Part shown: in pieces, positions 8,649-15,274 of the stretch
How the letters are laid out: each line of letters begins with the position of its first letter
Position numbering within the stretch: the stretch's first letter is position 1
Virus record (IMG/VR): IMGVR_UViG_3300045996_003052
Location: 1-64,000 of that record
Length of the DNA stretch: 64,000 bases
Source of the DNA: a virus
Direction: 5' to 3' (one strand)
Notes under the pieces: generated by a model
Told to the model about the DNA's origin: nothing
What the model saw: only the letters and a program-made list of their open reading frames with translations
Database searches by the model: none
Translations under genes and position numbers: made by a program

Positions 8649-9531
8649 GCGCTCTCTCCCAGAAACCTTTAATGATTTTCGGCCAGCTAAAGCGCTCGTG
8701 GGCTACCTGAATTTCTTCAGGCCGCACGCGACGGTAGGGCTGTTGAAACAGCGCCACCAGTTGGTCGATGACTTGTTGCCGCGGCAACTCCTCGATGTAC
8801 TCCGCAAGGTCCCCGTACCACTGCTGGTAATGTGGCCGATTGTACAGGACCGGGCGGGCACCGCAGAACAGCCCCTCGACGGCAGGCAGCTCGAAACCTT
8901 CTGTCCGGCGTAGGGGGCAGACGTACCGCACCTGAGACATAACCGACGCCAATTGGTCGTCGCTTATGTCTTGTTGGCAATCGATGTCCATCCCACGGTG
9001 AATAGGGCCACCCAAGTGAAACGCTTTTTTACCTACCAATCGAGTGGCCCAGGCCACCTCCCTAACCCCCTCCGTGAGCCACGACTGCCCGTGGGTCATC
9101 GAGAGGTAGGGGCGACTCCCGTTCAAACTCAACCTATCAAAGAACACACTACCGTGTGCTCCGAGGGGCGCGTGGTAGAACTCCCACGTTCGTTCACGGT
9201 TTTCACCGTCCTCAGCTGCCAAAGCATCAAGGTTGTAGTAGCTCCAAACCAACCTTGAATTTTTCCAAAGTGACCGCCAGTCCTGCGTGCGTGGTTTCTG
9301 CGTACTGCGTAAGCAGTACTGGATAACCGCGTATTTTTTCCCCGCAACCATCAGATCTCGCGCCTCGTTGTGGATCTGCTCACACCTACCGATGACGTGG
9401 AGCACTACGAGGTCCGCCTCGCCGACACGGTCAACGACGTGGACCTCAGGCGGGGCGTACTGCTTTAGGGCAGCTTCCACACGCCTGAGCGAGGGCGACT
9501 TGACCGGCGGTGGTTCGAGATAAACTTTCAA
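8641..9531 (-). CDS. GT-B glycosyltransferase (GT4-like), 296 aa
   Basis: TTG start with GGGAGACG upstream. The C-terminal half has the GT-B nucleotide-sugar pocket pattern: VCPLRRTEGFELPAVEGLFCGARPVLYN. This carries the E-x7-E arrangement of family 4 enzymes, though with spacing that should be checked by alignment. The N-terminal half is a degenerate Rossmann domain with a DLVVLHVIG strand. With the methyltransferase and the two GT-A enzymes it forms a phage glycosylation cluster. Confidence 0.78.
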   Translation of the reverse strand: MKVYLEPPPVKSPSLRRVEAALKQYAPPEVHVVDRVGEADLVVLHVIGRCEQIHNEARDLMVAGKKYAVIQYCLRSTQKPRTQDWRSLWKNSRLVWSYYNLDALAAEDGENRERTWEFYHAPLGAHGSVFFDRLSLNGSRPYLSMTHGQSWLTEGVREVAWATRLVGKKAFHLGGPIHRGMDIDCQQDISDDQLASVMSQVRYVCPLRRTEGFELPAVEGLFCGARPVLYNRPHYQQWYGDLAEYIEELPRQQVIDQLVALFQQPYRRVRPEEIQVAHERFSWPKIIKGFWERALA

Positions 9532-9658
9532 ACGTCTCCCTCATCGCGTCGATATAGGACGCGAGCTCCACGGGCATTGGCCCACGGTAGACCAGGTCCT
9601 GGTCCACAAAGACCAAGACCTGGTCGTCGGTCTCCCAAACCACGTAGAAATCGAACAC
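9446..9658 (-). CDS. Small acidic protein, 70 aa, start uncertain
   Basis: Open frame from GTG 9656-9658. It would read MFDFYVVWETDDQVLVFVDQ and then an amphipathic helix. The 3' end overlaps the GT-B gene by 86 bp, and there is no good Shine-Dalgarno. The N-terminal 45 residues look protein-like; the C-terminus (CGSCPKAVRPA) may be fortuitous. A longer in-frame extension is Arg-rich and antagonises the 9,666-9,863 gene, so I reject it. Confidence 0.4.
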   Translation of the reverse strand: MFDFYVVWETDDQVLVFVDQDLVYRGPMPVELASYIDAMRETFESLSRTTAGQVALAQACGSCPKAVRPA

Positions 9659-9665
9659 CGTAGCT

Positions 9666-9863
9666 TTAGGTGACGGCCGGCTCGTCCGTGGCGTCGGTGT
9701 CGTCTTCAGGTCGAGTCCAACCATCCGCCTTGTTACGCTCGCGCCATTCTTGGTTGGTGCCCTGCTTCGTCTCCGTCTCCCCAGTCGCTGGATTGACGCG
9801 TGTCCAAGTGCTAAGCTTCTGCTGACCACGCGCCGAGTCGGTACCACGATCTTCTGGCTTCAT
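9666..9863 (-). CDS. Hypothetical hydrophilic protein, 65 aa
   Basis: ATG behind AAAAAGGAGGATAGG, one of the best ribosome binding sites in the window. The product is strongly hydrophilic and likely disordered: Lys/Thr/Glu/Asp-rich with WTRVNPATGETE in the middle. That phrase recalls short phage proteins that end in an acidic tail. No function assigned. Confidence 0.65.
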   Translation of the reverse strand: MKPEDRGTDSARGQQKLSTWTRVNPATGETETKQGTNQEWRERNKADGWTRPEDDTDATDEPAVT

Positions 9864-9896
9864 CCTATCCTCCTTTTTGTTTACGCCGACGAGAAT

Positions 9897-10037
9897 TTAG
9901 CCCCGACGCCGTCTTCCGGCTCTAGGAGCGTGTCTATTCCTACCCAACAGAGACGGGGACATCCGCCCCGCATACCTTGGCACATCCCGCATTCTGCGGG
10001 AGGCGACAAGCGTTGCCTTCATCGTGTATTTCGGCAT
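9897..10037 (-). CDS. Small Arg-rich protein, 46 aa
   Basis: ATG preceded by GAGGAGGAAATAATCG. That site overlaps the last codons and stop of the next gene upstream, so the two are probably coupled. The protein carries about 13 Arg and ends RAGRRRRG, giving a very high positive charge. This would suit DNA compaction or binding to an acidic virion surface, but nothing in the sequence proves it. Confidence 0.5.
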   Translation of the reverse strand: MPKYTMKATLVASRRMRDVPRYAGRMSPSLLGRNRHAPRAGRRRRG

Positions 10038-10040
10038 CGA

Positions 10041-10181
10041 TTATTTCCTCCTCAATAGAACGTCATTGAGCTGATCCCGCAGCCTGGCCGCCTCTGGCCG
10101 GGTCATCACCGGCCGCGCGAGAATCTCCAACTTTTCTGAAGGCGTCCCCTCTGAGAAATGCATAAAGATCTCCAGCTTCAC
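10041..10181 (-). CDS. Hypothetical protein, 46 aa
   Basis: I choose GTG at 10179-10181 because GAGGAGGGCGGCAAC lies just in front of it. An earlier GTG at 10,253 would add 24 residues that overlap the glycosyltransferase end. The product reads KLEIFMHFSEGTPSEKL and then a basic amphipathic helix that ends LLRRK. Unknown role. Confidence 0.5.
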   Translation of the reverse strand: MKLEIFMHFSEGTPSEKLEILARPVMTRPEAARLRDQLNDVLLRRK

Positions 10182-10239
10182 GTTGCCGCCCTCCTCGCAC
10201 ACCAGGAGACGACGCCGCCCAAGGCACCTAACCATGTCC

Positions 10240-11217
10240 TTAAGGTGCGGCACCGACGACCTCTTTCTCCCTTTTCGCCGCCTTCAGCGCCTCGGGGCCA
10301 CCAGGAAACCGCGCCTCGTGCCGTAGTTGTTCCCAGTTGGTGGGCCAATGGGGCACGGGCCAGAAGCGCTCAATGAGCCACTTGATGTCGTGGACCCGTT
10401 GGGTCCATTCGTCGAACATCCAGAAGTCAACGGCGGCCTGTGCGCCCCGGGCCATTTCGCCTTTAGAGATAAAGTACCCGCGGCCGTACTCCTTGCCCTT
10501 GTGCAGGTGCGCGTACCACGTCTTCTTATTCACCAGGACGCGTCCGCCGCCCAACCAGGCCTTGAGCCCGATCTCTTGAAATTCTTGCACGAAATTTCCA
10601 TATCGGTCCGTATCTAACGGACCGATATGCCGATTGAAATATTTTCGTTGCATGAACCAACAAGAGCCCTGGGACGACATCTCCTCATCGATAAGGATGT
10701 CTTGACGTTCATGAGCCCGTTTGGTCCAAACGGTCCCATGAAGGCCGACGCCGGGGCGGTCGGCCTCATACGGCCATGACAGGTAGTGGTAGTCGACGGG
10801 TTTCTTGCCAGTTTCCTTGAACTTCCAATTTTCTGGGTCGAGGGAGTACCTACGGGGTACTACCACCGTCTGCCTATCGCATTCTTCCTGGAGGGCTACG
10901 TCGTAGCCCTCGGCAAGCATACAGTGGGCGTCGAGCTTCATTAGGAAATCGCCAGTCGCGACGCGCGCGCACGCGTTGATAACCGTGCGCATCCCCTGCG
11001 GCGCGCCGAAGTGGACGGCGTGAACCCGCGGATCCCGCCAATCTACCTCGTGGGTAGTCCCGTCCCCGTGGGTCACAGGGACAGGCCAATACCCATCGAG
11101 GCCTACCAGAACCTCCACGTCGCCCCGGGCCTTAGCCAGGACGTCGTTGACGGTCCGGGCCATGAACTGCTCGTTGCGCGACGGGATGATGACGGAGACT
11201 TTTAGCGTCTTGGGCAT
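10240..11217 (-). CDS. GT2-family glycosyltransferase, 325 aa
   Basis: Single GT-A domain: SVIIPSRNEQFMARTV, EVLVGLDGYW, KLDAHCMLAEGYD (candidate metal site), CWFMQRKYF and NKKTWYAHLHKG. It is a paralogue of residues 1-300 of the 549-residue enzyme at 5,603-7,252 but lacks the Cys insertion and the second domain. The coding DNA contains a perfect 13-bp inverted repeat at 10,599-10,629 and two shorter ones at 10,717-10,733 and 10,891-10,911. Likely acts on a virion or DNA acceptor together with the other transferases. Confidence 0.8.
   Translation of the reverse strand: MPKTLKVSVIIPSRNEQFMARTVNDVLAKARGDVEVLVGLDGYWPVPVTHGDGTTHEVDWRDPRVHAVHFGAPQGMRTVINACARVATGDFLMKLDAHCMLAEGYDVALQEECDRQTVVVPRRYSLDPENWKFKETGKKPVDYHYLSWPYEADRPGVGLHGTVWTKRAHERQDILIDEEMSSQGSCWFMQRKYFNRHIGPLDTDRYGNFVQEFQEIGLKAWLGGGRVLVNKKTWYAHLHKGKEYGRGYFISKGEMARGAQAAVDFWMFDEWTQRVHDIKWLIERFWPVPHWPTNWEQLRHEARFPGGPEALKAAKREKEVVGAAP
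10599..10629. repeat. Intragenic inverted repeat, 13-bp arms
   Basis: Arms CATATCGGTCCGT and ACGGACCGATATG are perfect complements around a 5-nt loop (ATCTA), inside the GT2 gene. There is no following T-tract in either direction. Confidence 0.9.
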
Positions 11218-11221
11218 ATTT

Positions 11222-11422
11222 TCAATATGCCTTGGACACTAACGTCACTTCAACGTCGCCGACCTGCACCTTGAGGTGGGCGGTGCCGTTGGCGGCCTCC
11301 ACCCACAAGTCCCCGTTAACCCGCTCGCGGGGAGCCATGAGCGTGGGGTTGGAGAGCTTCGTGACTTCCCGTTGGTCCCTAAAGATCTTAGACCGTCGCC
11401 TGGGAGGGCTTGTCTTCGCCAT
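11222..11422 (-). CDS. Hypothetical protein, 66 aa
   Basis: ATG after GGGAGGTAAATAG, a good ribosome binding site. The N-terminal 25 residues are basic (SPPRRRSKIFRDQR). The C-terminal half is a beta-prone segment that ends VGDVEVTLVSKAY. It is the second gene of the leftward late operon. No family recognised. Confidence 0.6.
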   Translation of the reverse strand: MAKTSPPRRRSKIFRDQREVTKLSNPTLMAPRERVNGDLWVEAANGTAHLKVQVGDVEVTLVSKAY

Positions 11423-11434
11423 CTATTTACCTCC

Positions 11435-11716
11435 CTAGCTCGGTGACACCGAGGCTGACGGGCTCTTAGAAGCTGAAGGTGACTTTGAGGCCGACGGGCT
11501 CTTGCTCAGTGATGGTGACGCGCTCAACGAAGGTGACGGGCTGTGCGACGGTGAAACCGACCGGCTCAAGCTGGCTGATGGGCTCTTTGAAGCCGAGGCT
11601 GATGGGCTCTCTGACGGCGACGCGGAGACGCCGAGGCGGTTCTCTACCTCCGCCATCTTTTCCTCTAGCAGGTCGACGCGGTCGCTAAGTAGCTTGAAGC
11701 GAAATTGCCAAGACAT
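11435..11716 (-). CDS. Coiled-coil protein with SPSAS tail, 93 aa
   Basis: First gene of the leftward operon. ATG follows TTAGGAGCC. Residues 1-30 form a short heptad-patterned coiled coil (RVDLLEEKMAEVENRLG). Residues 31-93 are S-P-S-A-S-x repeats running straight to the stop. The same repeat tail on a short oligomerisation helix looks like a minimal, multimeric display module. It is the shortest of the six repeat-bearing late proteins here. Confidence 0.65.
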   Translation of the reverse strand: MSWQFRFKLLSDRVDLLEEKMAEVENRLGVSASPSESPSASASKSPSASLSRSVSPSHSPSPSLSASPSLSKSPSASKSPSASKSPSASVSPS

Positions 11717-11811
11717 GAAGGCTCCTAATTTTCACCGCCTACCGCCTTAGGCGGTAGCGGAGACCATCACCCCGAGGTATTCGGGGCGACACACGGTAGC
11801 CGATTTGACTG

Positions 11812-11840
11812 ACTATATCACGGGCAATTTTGGTTGTACA
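11812..11840 (-). promoter_or_regulatory. Leftward late-operon promoter
   Basis: Read on the minus strand: TGTACA (11,835-11,840), 17-bp spacer, TATAGT (11,812-11,817). This is the same architecture as the rightward early promoters of this window. It lies about 95 bp upstream of the first leftward gene. Confidence 0.65.
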
Positions 11841-12016
11841 ATCCGATTATTAAAATTTTTCCCCCCGGGATTCTCTCTGCCCGATTTGGCTTTTTCGTTC
11901 CCCTGGGGATGTAGGGGGCAACAGTCCCAAAAGTAAAAATTAGTTGGATGTACAACAAAAATTTAATCATAAATTTATATTATCAAATCATAAAAAACAT
12001 TTATGAACGATTTTTG

Positions 12017-12044
12017 TTGCAATACATATTGAAAAATGTAGAAT
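12017..12044 (+). promoter_or_regulatory. Rightward promoter of the AT-rich island
   Basis: TTGCAA (12,017-12,022), 16-bp spacer, TAGAAT (12,039-12,044), in AT-rich DNA. It would transcribe the boxA-like left repeat arm and the 105-aa gene. Confidence 0.45.
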
Positions 12045-12064
12045 AGTCATGTAAGTAAATTGTG

Positions 12065-12095
12065 TTCTTTGAAAATTAAATAAAACCGATATGAC
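12065..12095 (+). repeat. 31-bp inverted repeat, left arm, with boxA-like start
   Basis: Pairs with 12,450-12,480 at 30 of 31 positions (one T/C difference). The 5' end, TGTTCTTTGAAAA at 12,063-12,075, matches the boxA antitermination element found in rRNA leaders of many bacteria. The arm lies between the promoter and the start of the 105-aa gene. Confidence 0.85.
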
Positions 12096-12116
12096 TTTTT
12101 CCGTGTGGAGAATAAC

Positions 12117-12434
12117 ATGGCAAAAGCTAGATTATATGCATATAACCCTGACGCGGTAAAAAATGGTGACGCAAAATTGCGCCGCTATGTTGGAGAATTA
12201 AAGGGTCAAGCAAAAGTAGTGCTTGACGAACTCCGACGAAATTTGAAACCACGTCTTGCTGTTGAAATTGAAAAAACGACACCGTTTTTCGAAACCCGTC
12301 AAGAGCGATTTCGCGTAGTTCTGTATTACATTCTTGTTTTTAAATCAAAGGGGATTATTTCTACGTATGACCCAGACGTAGAAAACGAAGATGAAAATGC
12401 GTTCGCAGGTTTGATTCCAACCGACGAAAACTAA
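12117..12434 (+). CDS. Hypothetical protein, 105 aa, in AT-rich island
   Basis: ATG at 12,117 with TGTGGAGAATAAC in front; a GTG 12 bp earlier is less likely. The N-terminal half is basic (KARLYAYNP, KLRRYVGELKGQ), then a helix and an acidic C-terminus (DPDVENEDENAF). Third codon positions are AT-rich, unlike its neighbours, so recent acquisition is likely. The whole gene is bracketed by the 31-bp inverted repeat. Unknown function; an early regulator or a cargo gene of a small mobile segment are both open. Confidence 0.65.
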   Translation: MAKARLYAYNPDAVKNGDAKLRRYVGELKGQAKVVLDELRRNLKPRLAVEIEKTTPFFETRQERFRVVLYYILVFKSKGIISTYDPDVENEDENAFAGLIPTDEN

Positions 12435-12449
12435 AAAATCAAAATCTTT

Positions 12450-12480
12450 GTCATATCGGTTTTATTTAGTTTTCAAAGAA
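12450..12480 (-). repeat. 31-bp inverted repeat, right arm
   Basis: Minus-strand copy of the left arm; the minus strand reads TTCTTTGAAAACTAAATAA and then the AACCGATATGAC end. Its boxA-like end therefore points leftward, toward the late-left operon. Confidence 0.85.
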
Positions 12481-12491
12481 AGGAAAAAAAA

Positions 12492-12617
12492 ATGTTAAAA
12501 ATTACTGATTTTATTCGTGAGATTTCAATTCAGATTTTTGGTGAAGGAAATCGAATTGATGATTTTCTTTGTCAGTGGCAATCAACCCATTATTTTGGAG
12601 GTAAAATTATTTATTAA
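12492..12617 (+). CDS. Small AT-rich protein, 41 aa
   Basis: ATG after AAAGAAAGGAAAAAAAA. Reads MLKITDFIREISIQIFGEGN with one amphipathic helix and ends GGKIIY. Same AT-rich composition as the 105-aa gene, but it lies outside the inverted repeat. No family recognised. Confidence 0.5.
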   Translation: MLKITDFIREISIQIFGEGNRIDDFLCQWQSTHYFGGKIIY

Positions 12618-12663
12618 AAAATAAAAACATGGCTTAATTTCCCACCAACTAGCCTGCCCCGCA

Positions 12664-12686
12664 CCCCGGGCACCGCGCCCGGGGTC
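12664..12686. repeat. GC-rich hairpin, 9-bp arms
   Basis: ACCCCGGGC and GCCCGGGGT around ACCGC, at the abrupt change from the AT-rich island to GC-rich DNA. No T-tract, so it is not a standard intrinsic terminator. Confidence 0.6.
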
Positions 12687-12747
12687 CCACCACCGACCCG
12701 TGGGCGGGGGCCGGCCCGGGTACTAGGGTCGAGGTAAGGAGCGAGGT

Positions 12748-12903
12748 ATGAATCTCACTGTGAACGGCAAGGTCTGGGCCATCGCGTGGATCGAGGTCGG
12801 CGGCTACTGGGAGGCCCGCTGCGGGCACAGGGTCCTCGAAACGTACACCATCGAGGAACTGTGTTACCTTCTTCCCCGCACGTACGTCGCCACGGAGAAC
12901 TGA
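12748..12903 (+). CDS. Hypothetical protein, 51 aa
   Basis: ATG after GTAAGGAGCGAGGT. The product reads MNLTVNGKVWAIAWIEVGGY with a short CGH and a TIEELCYLL helix. It is followed after 1 bp by the next small gene. Unknown. Confidence 0.55.
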   Translation: MNLTVNGKVWAIAWIEVGGYWEARCGHRVLETYTIEELCYLLPRTYVATEN

Positions 12904-12904
12904 G

Positions 12905-13024
12905 ATGACCGGGACCAAGAAACTGTGGTGTTGGAAATGCCGCGTGGAGCGCTGGATGGTCTGGCGCGCGGGGCTGGCTCGGTGTTATGAGTGCCTGCAT
13001 TGCGGGCGGATGACGAGGGGGTAG
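12905..13024 (+). CDS. Small zinc-ribbon protein, 39 aa
   Basis: Starts 1 bp after the previous stop (TGAGATG). CWKC at residues 9-12 and CYECLHCG near the end form a four-cysteine ribbon in a Trp/Arg-rich peptide. Probably a nucleic-acid or protein-binding mini-protein. Confidence 0.5.
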   Translation: MTGTKKLWCWKCRVERWMVWRAGLARCYECLHCGRMTRG

Positions 13025-13030
13025 CCAAGC

Positions 13031-13237
13031 ATGACGGTACGGTTCGAAATGTACAACGGGTCCGATACAGATAACAGGGGCTGGACGGAGTACGTAATCT
13101 ACGACGTGCGTTCCCTGTACTACGACCGCAACGACGCCTGGACGCTGCGTATTTCGGGCGTCTGGCCTTGGACTGGGAAAGAGGAACAGAGTACGTTCTT
13201 CTACAACCCGGTGCGTAACGTGCAAGTCGGGGACTAG
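13031..13237 (+). CDS. Hypothetical protein, 68 aa
   Basis: ATG start. Beta-rich protein with many aromatic residues (WTEYVIYDV, WPWTGK, TFFYNP). The stop codon lies in the loop of a 15-bp hairpin (13,220-13,253). Unknown function. Confidence 0.6.
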   Translation: MTVRFEMYNGSDTDNRGWTEYVIYDVRSLYYDRNDAWTLRISGVWPWTGKEEQSTFFYNPVRNVQVGD

Positions 13238-13253
13238 AGTCCCCGACTTGCAC
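13220..13253. repeat. 15-bp inverted repeat spanning a stop codon
   Basis: GTGCAAGTCGGGGAC and GTCCCCGACTTGCAC around TAGA; the TAG stop of the upstream gene is in the loop. Strong stem but no T-tract follows. Could end transcription with a factor or protect the 3' end. Confidence 0.85.
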
Positions 13254-13543
13254 GGGGTGGTAACCTAGGTAGATCCGCAGCGCGTAATTTGCGCGGGCCG
13301 CGCCCTGAAGTCTGCGTTCTGAAACGCCATACTTCGGAAATTAACCGGCATGCCCAAGTAAACCTGGTCATGGTTTTCGGAAATTAACTACCACGCCGTT
13401 GGGCCCTCGAACGGGATATTGGGAAACGATGTCGGAAACAATTTAACCCGCCGTGTCATTTCGATGTTCTCTTCGGGAAATAATGAGTATATAATATTCA
13501 TGATGAGAAATTTATCTCACTTAATTAATCACGGAGGAAAAAC
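13254..13543. other. Intergenic region with repeated TTCGGAAATTAAC
   Basis: No gene in 290 bp. TTCGGAAATTAAC occurs at 13,333-13,345 and 13,376-13,388, and a related copy near 13,430 reads TCGGAAACAATTTAAC. A -10 box follows at 13,490. The repeats look like operator or iteron-type sites. Confidence 0.5.
13467..13495 (+). promoter_or_regulatory. Rightward promoter, weak -35
   Basis: TATAAT at 13,490-13,495. The -35 region is poor (TTCTCT at 17 bp, or TGTTCT at 19 bp). An ATG lies 7 nt after the -10 box (13,503) and opens a 23-codon frame that overlaps the start of the 67-aa gene. Confidence 0.5.
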
Positions 13544-13747
13544 ATGGCAAACAGAAACGTGGCAGAGATCCTAAAAATGACGATCAGACAACCGCTTGCG
13601 CGGTTGTCGGAAAGCGAGGCTGCGGAACGGGCCGAGCGGCTACGATTAGCCGGCCACGGGTTCTCGACCGCGAGGCCCCAGAGCGAAACTCCTAAATTTC
13701 AGGAGTTCCGCAAAGACTGGCAACGCATGATGGTGCGGGAGGAATAA
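13544..13747 (+). CDS. Hypothetical protein, 67 aa
   Basis: ATG after CACGGAGGAAAAAC. Charged, helical product (ARLSESEAAERAERLRLAG) ending KDWQRMMVREE. First gene of the rightward run after the intergenic repeats. Contains a 9-bp hairpin at 13,587-13,608. Unknown. Confidence 0.6.
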   Translation: MANRNVAEILKMTIRQPLARLSESEAAERAERLRLAGHGFSTARPQSETPKFQEFRKDWQRMMVREE

Positions 13748-13748
13748 C

Positions 13749-14069
13749 ATGGATACCAAGAACCTCGATGATCTTCTAGAAAGCGGGGAACCTATCATGG
13801 TCGGCGACATCGAATTCACCTCGGCGGGTTTTCTGGATTACGGAAACAACGACTGTTGGGAGGTTCTCACCCCGAAGGTCCGGCCAGCTAACGCCGACGG
13901 GAACTTCGTTGAGTCCAACTACGACGTCTACTTCATCGAACACCAGGACTACCCGCACCAACTGACCGCTCGCGGTCAGTTTCTTGCGCAGGTGCCTGAC
14001 CAGCACCTCAACACCGTGATCATTCAACTCGGCCAGGTCCTGGCCGAGTACGACAAGGAAGGTGCCTGA
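13749..14069 (+). CDS. Hypothetical acidic protein, 106 aa
   Basis: ATG one base after the previous stop. Acidic alpha/beta protein: IMVGDIEFTSAGFLDYG, then YDVYFIEHQDYPH, and a C-terminal helix. Two inverted repeats lie in the coding DNA, 9-bp arms at 13,960-13,981 and 10-bp arms at 14,028-14,048. No family recognised. Confidence 0.6.
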   Translation: MDTKNLDDLLESGEPIMVGDIEFTSAGFLDYGNNDCWEVLTPKVRPANADGNFVESNYDVYFIEHQDYPHQLTARGQFLAQVPDQHLNTVIIQLGQVLAEYDKEGA

Positions 14070-14071
14070 CC

Positions 14072-14248
14072 ATGGACCTCGTCATTGGGTTCGTATTCCT
14101 GTTCTGTGGGCTCGGTCTCCTTCTTGGGACCGGGCCCCGCCGTAAGGGCTGGGGCCGGAAGCGCCGGCGCGGCAGCGGGGGCACTAGCATGAAGATGTCC
14201 TCGTACCGAAGCACCAAGTCGCGGGGTAAACCGCGGCCAGGAAACTAA
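14072..14248 (+). CDS. Single-pass membrane protein, 58 aa
   Basis: ATG start. Residues 2-20 (MDLVIGFVFLFCGLGLLLG) are one membrane span, followed by a strongly basic cytoplasmic tail (RRKGWGRKRRRG). Typical of small phage inner-membrane proteins; role unknown. Confidence 0.55.
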   Translation: MDLVIGFVFLFCGLGLLLGTGPRRKGWGRKRRRGSGGTSMKMSSYRSTKSRGKPRPGN

Positions 14249-14301
14249 CTAGTGGGTAGGGCCCAAATGCGGGGTATCAGGAAACGCACGCCGGACCAAT
14301 T

Positions 14302-14964
14302 TCACGTTTCCTGGTGCCCCGGCTCATCATTCGAGGCGTTTTTATCGCCAAATTCATCGCTTTTGGGCTCGCTGGAGGTCCCTGGGTCGCCATTTTCCGC
14401 GGATTGCGGCGCGGGAAACACGGGCCGGGCTACGTCTTTCACCGCATTTTCTACGACTTGCCCCTCTAGGACTGCGTCGAACGGTGACCTCTCGAGCAAT
14501 CTTTTGTCCACAGGGTGGCCTGCGGCGGCCAATCTTTCTAGTAAGGCGCGTGTCTTTTTATATACCTCGACATCAGGTAGGGCGCGCTTATCGTCGACTT
14601 CGACCTTGTGCATCGAGGCCGCGTTCAAACCAAGCAGCTTGGCCCGGCGCTCACAGAGCCGAATAAACGTGTCAACGTGCTCGAGCGAGCCGGCCTCAGC
14701 CTTGTCAGCCACAGCTTGGATCAAGCGATCAAGCCGAGCGAGCTCAAGTTCTAAAACCTGGCCTGCCTCCGCGGCCCGCAGGCGTGCCATTTTTTCAAGT
14801 TCTTGGTTCACGTACTTGTGCGCGGTGCCCAAAGAAACGCCAAGCGTGTCAGCGATGTCTGAATATGAGTATCCCTTTCGTCGTAACTCCAGCGCCTTTC
14901 GTACCACTTGGGGTAATTGCTCAGGGGTCCAAACGCGAATTCCCGGCTCGTTATGTGCGACCAT
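14302..14964 (-). CDS. HTH protein resembling small terminase subunits, 220 aa
   Basis: Minus-strand gene inside the rightward block. Residues 12-55 form a helix-turn-helix (RRKGYSYSDIADTLGVS, then LGTAHKYVNQEL). The following helices carry RLDRLIQAVADKAEAGSLEH and RRAKLLGLNAASM. That phrase recurs in small terminase-type HTH proteins of phages, which bind packaging sites. The C-terminus is Glu/Asp/Ser-rich and disordered. It faces the GTWAC array, which may be its target. An alternative is a transcription regulator; the large terminase is not in this window. Confidence 0.6.
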   Translation of the reverse strand: MVAHNEPGIRVWTPEQLPQVVRKALELRRKGYSYSDIADTLGVSLGTAHKYVNQELEKMARLRAAEAGQVLELELARLDRLIQAVADKAEAGSLEHVDTFIRLCERRAKLLGLNAASMHKVEVDDKRALPDVEVYKKTRALLERLAAAGHPVDKRLLERSPFDAVLEGQVVENAVKDVARPVFPAPQSAENGDPGTSSEPKSDEFGDKNASNDEPGHQET

Positions 14965-15008
14965 GGTAAGTCAATCGTACAATGCTTTTCATCAGCAAGT
15001 ACAATCCT

Positions 15009-15036
15009 ATTATAAGGCACTTTCCAAACAGAGCAA
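15009..15036 (-). promoter_or_regulatory. Promoter of the HTH/terminase-like gene
   Basis: On the minus strand: TTGCTC (15,031-15,036), 16-bp spacer, TATAAT (15,009-15,014). It leads into the gene starting at 14,964. Two TTGTAC repeats lie in the leader. Confidence 0.5.
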
Positions 15037-15057
15037 ACCAAAGTGGCCAGAGACCAG

Positions 15058-15274
15058 TGTAACGTCCAGTGGTGTTACGCATAAATTACCAGGTGTAACA
15101 CGTTACGTTGCGGTGAAACACAACTTATTTCCTGATGTTACGACCCAGTATAAAAAGATAGTGTCTTTTTATTCGGGTAACACGTCAAGATATAGCAATG
15201 TTACATACTTCGTACCCCTAAGTTATTACAACGAAAGGACTTACGTACCAAGATACGTTAAATGTAACAGTAAC
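15058..15274. promoter_or_regulatory. Array of nine GTWAC sites
   Basis: TGTAAC or TGTTAC (or one-base variants) at 15,058, 15,073, 15,094, 15,101, 15,136, 15,176, 15,199, 15,263 and 15,269, in both orientations. A random 217-bp stretch would hold fewer than one. Candidate operator, origin or packaging site. Confidence 0.6.

Larger units (their letters stand above)
11717..12116. other. Divergent intergenic region between late-left and early-right transcription
   Basis: No gene. Left part: 5' leader of the leftward operon with two hairpins, CTACCGCC/GGCGGTAG (11,737-11,755) and CCCCGA/TCGGGG (about 11,771-11,787). Middle: leftward promoter (11,812-11,840). From about 11,840 to 12,116 the DNA becomes strongly AT-rich and holds a rightward promoter and the left arm of the 31-bp inverted repeat. 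Confidence 0.7.

Noticed and set aside
12649-13253. Several overlapping minus-strand frames (Pro/Arg-rich)
   Set aside because: They oppose three small plus-strand genes with good start sites and have no ribosome binding sites or coherent composition.
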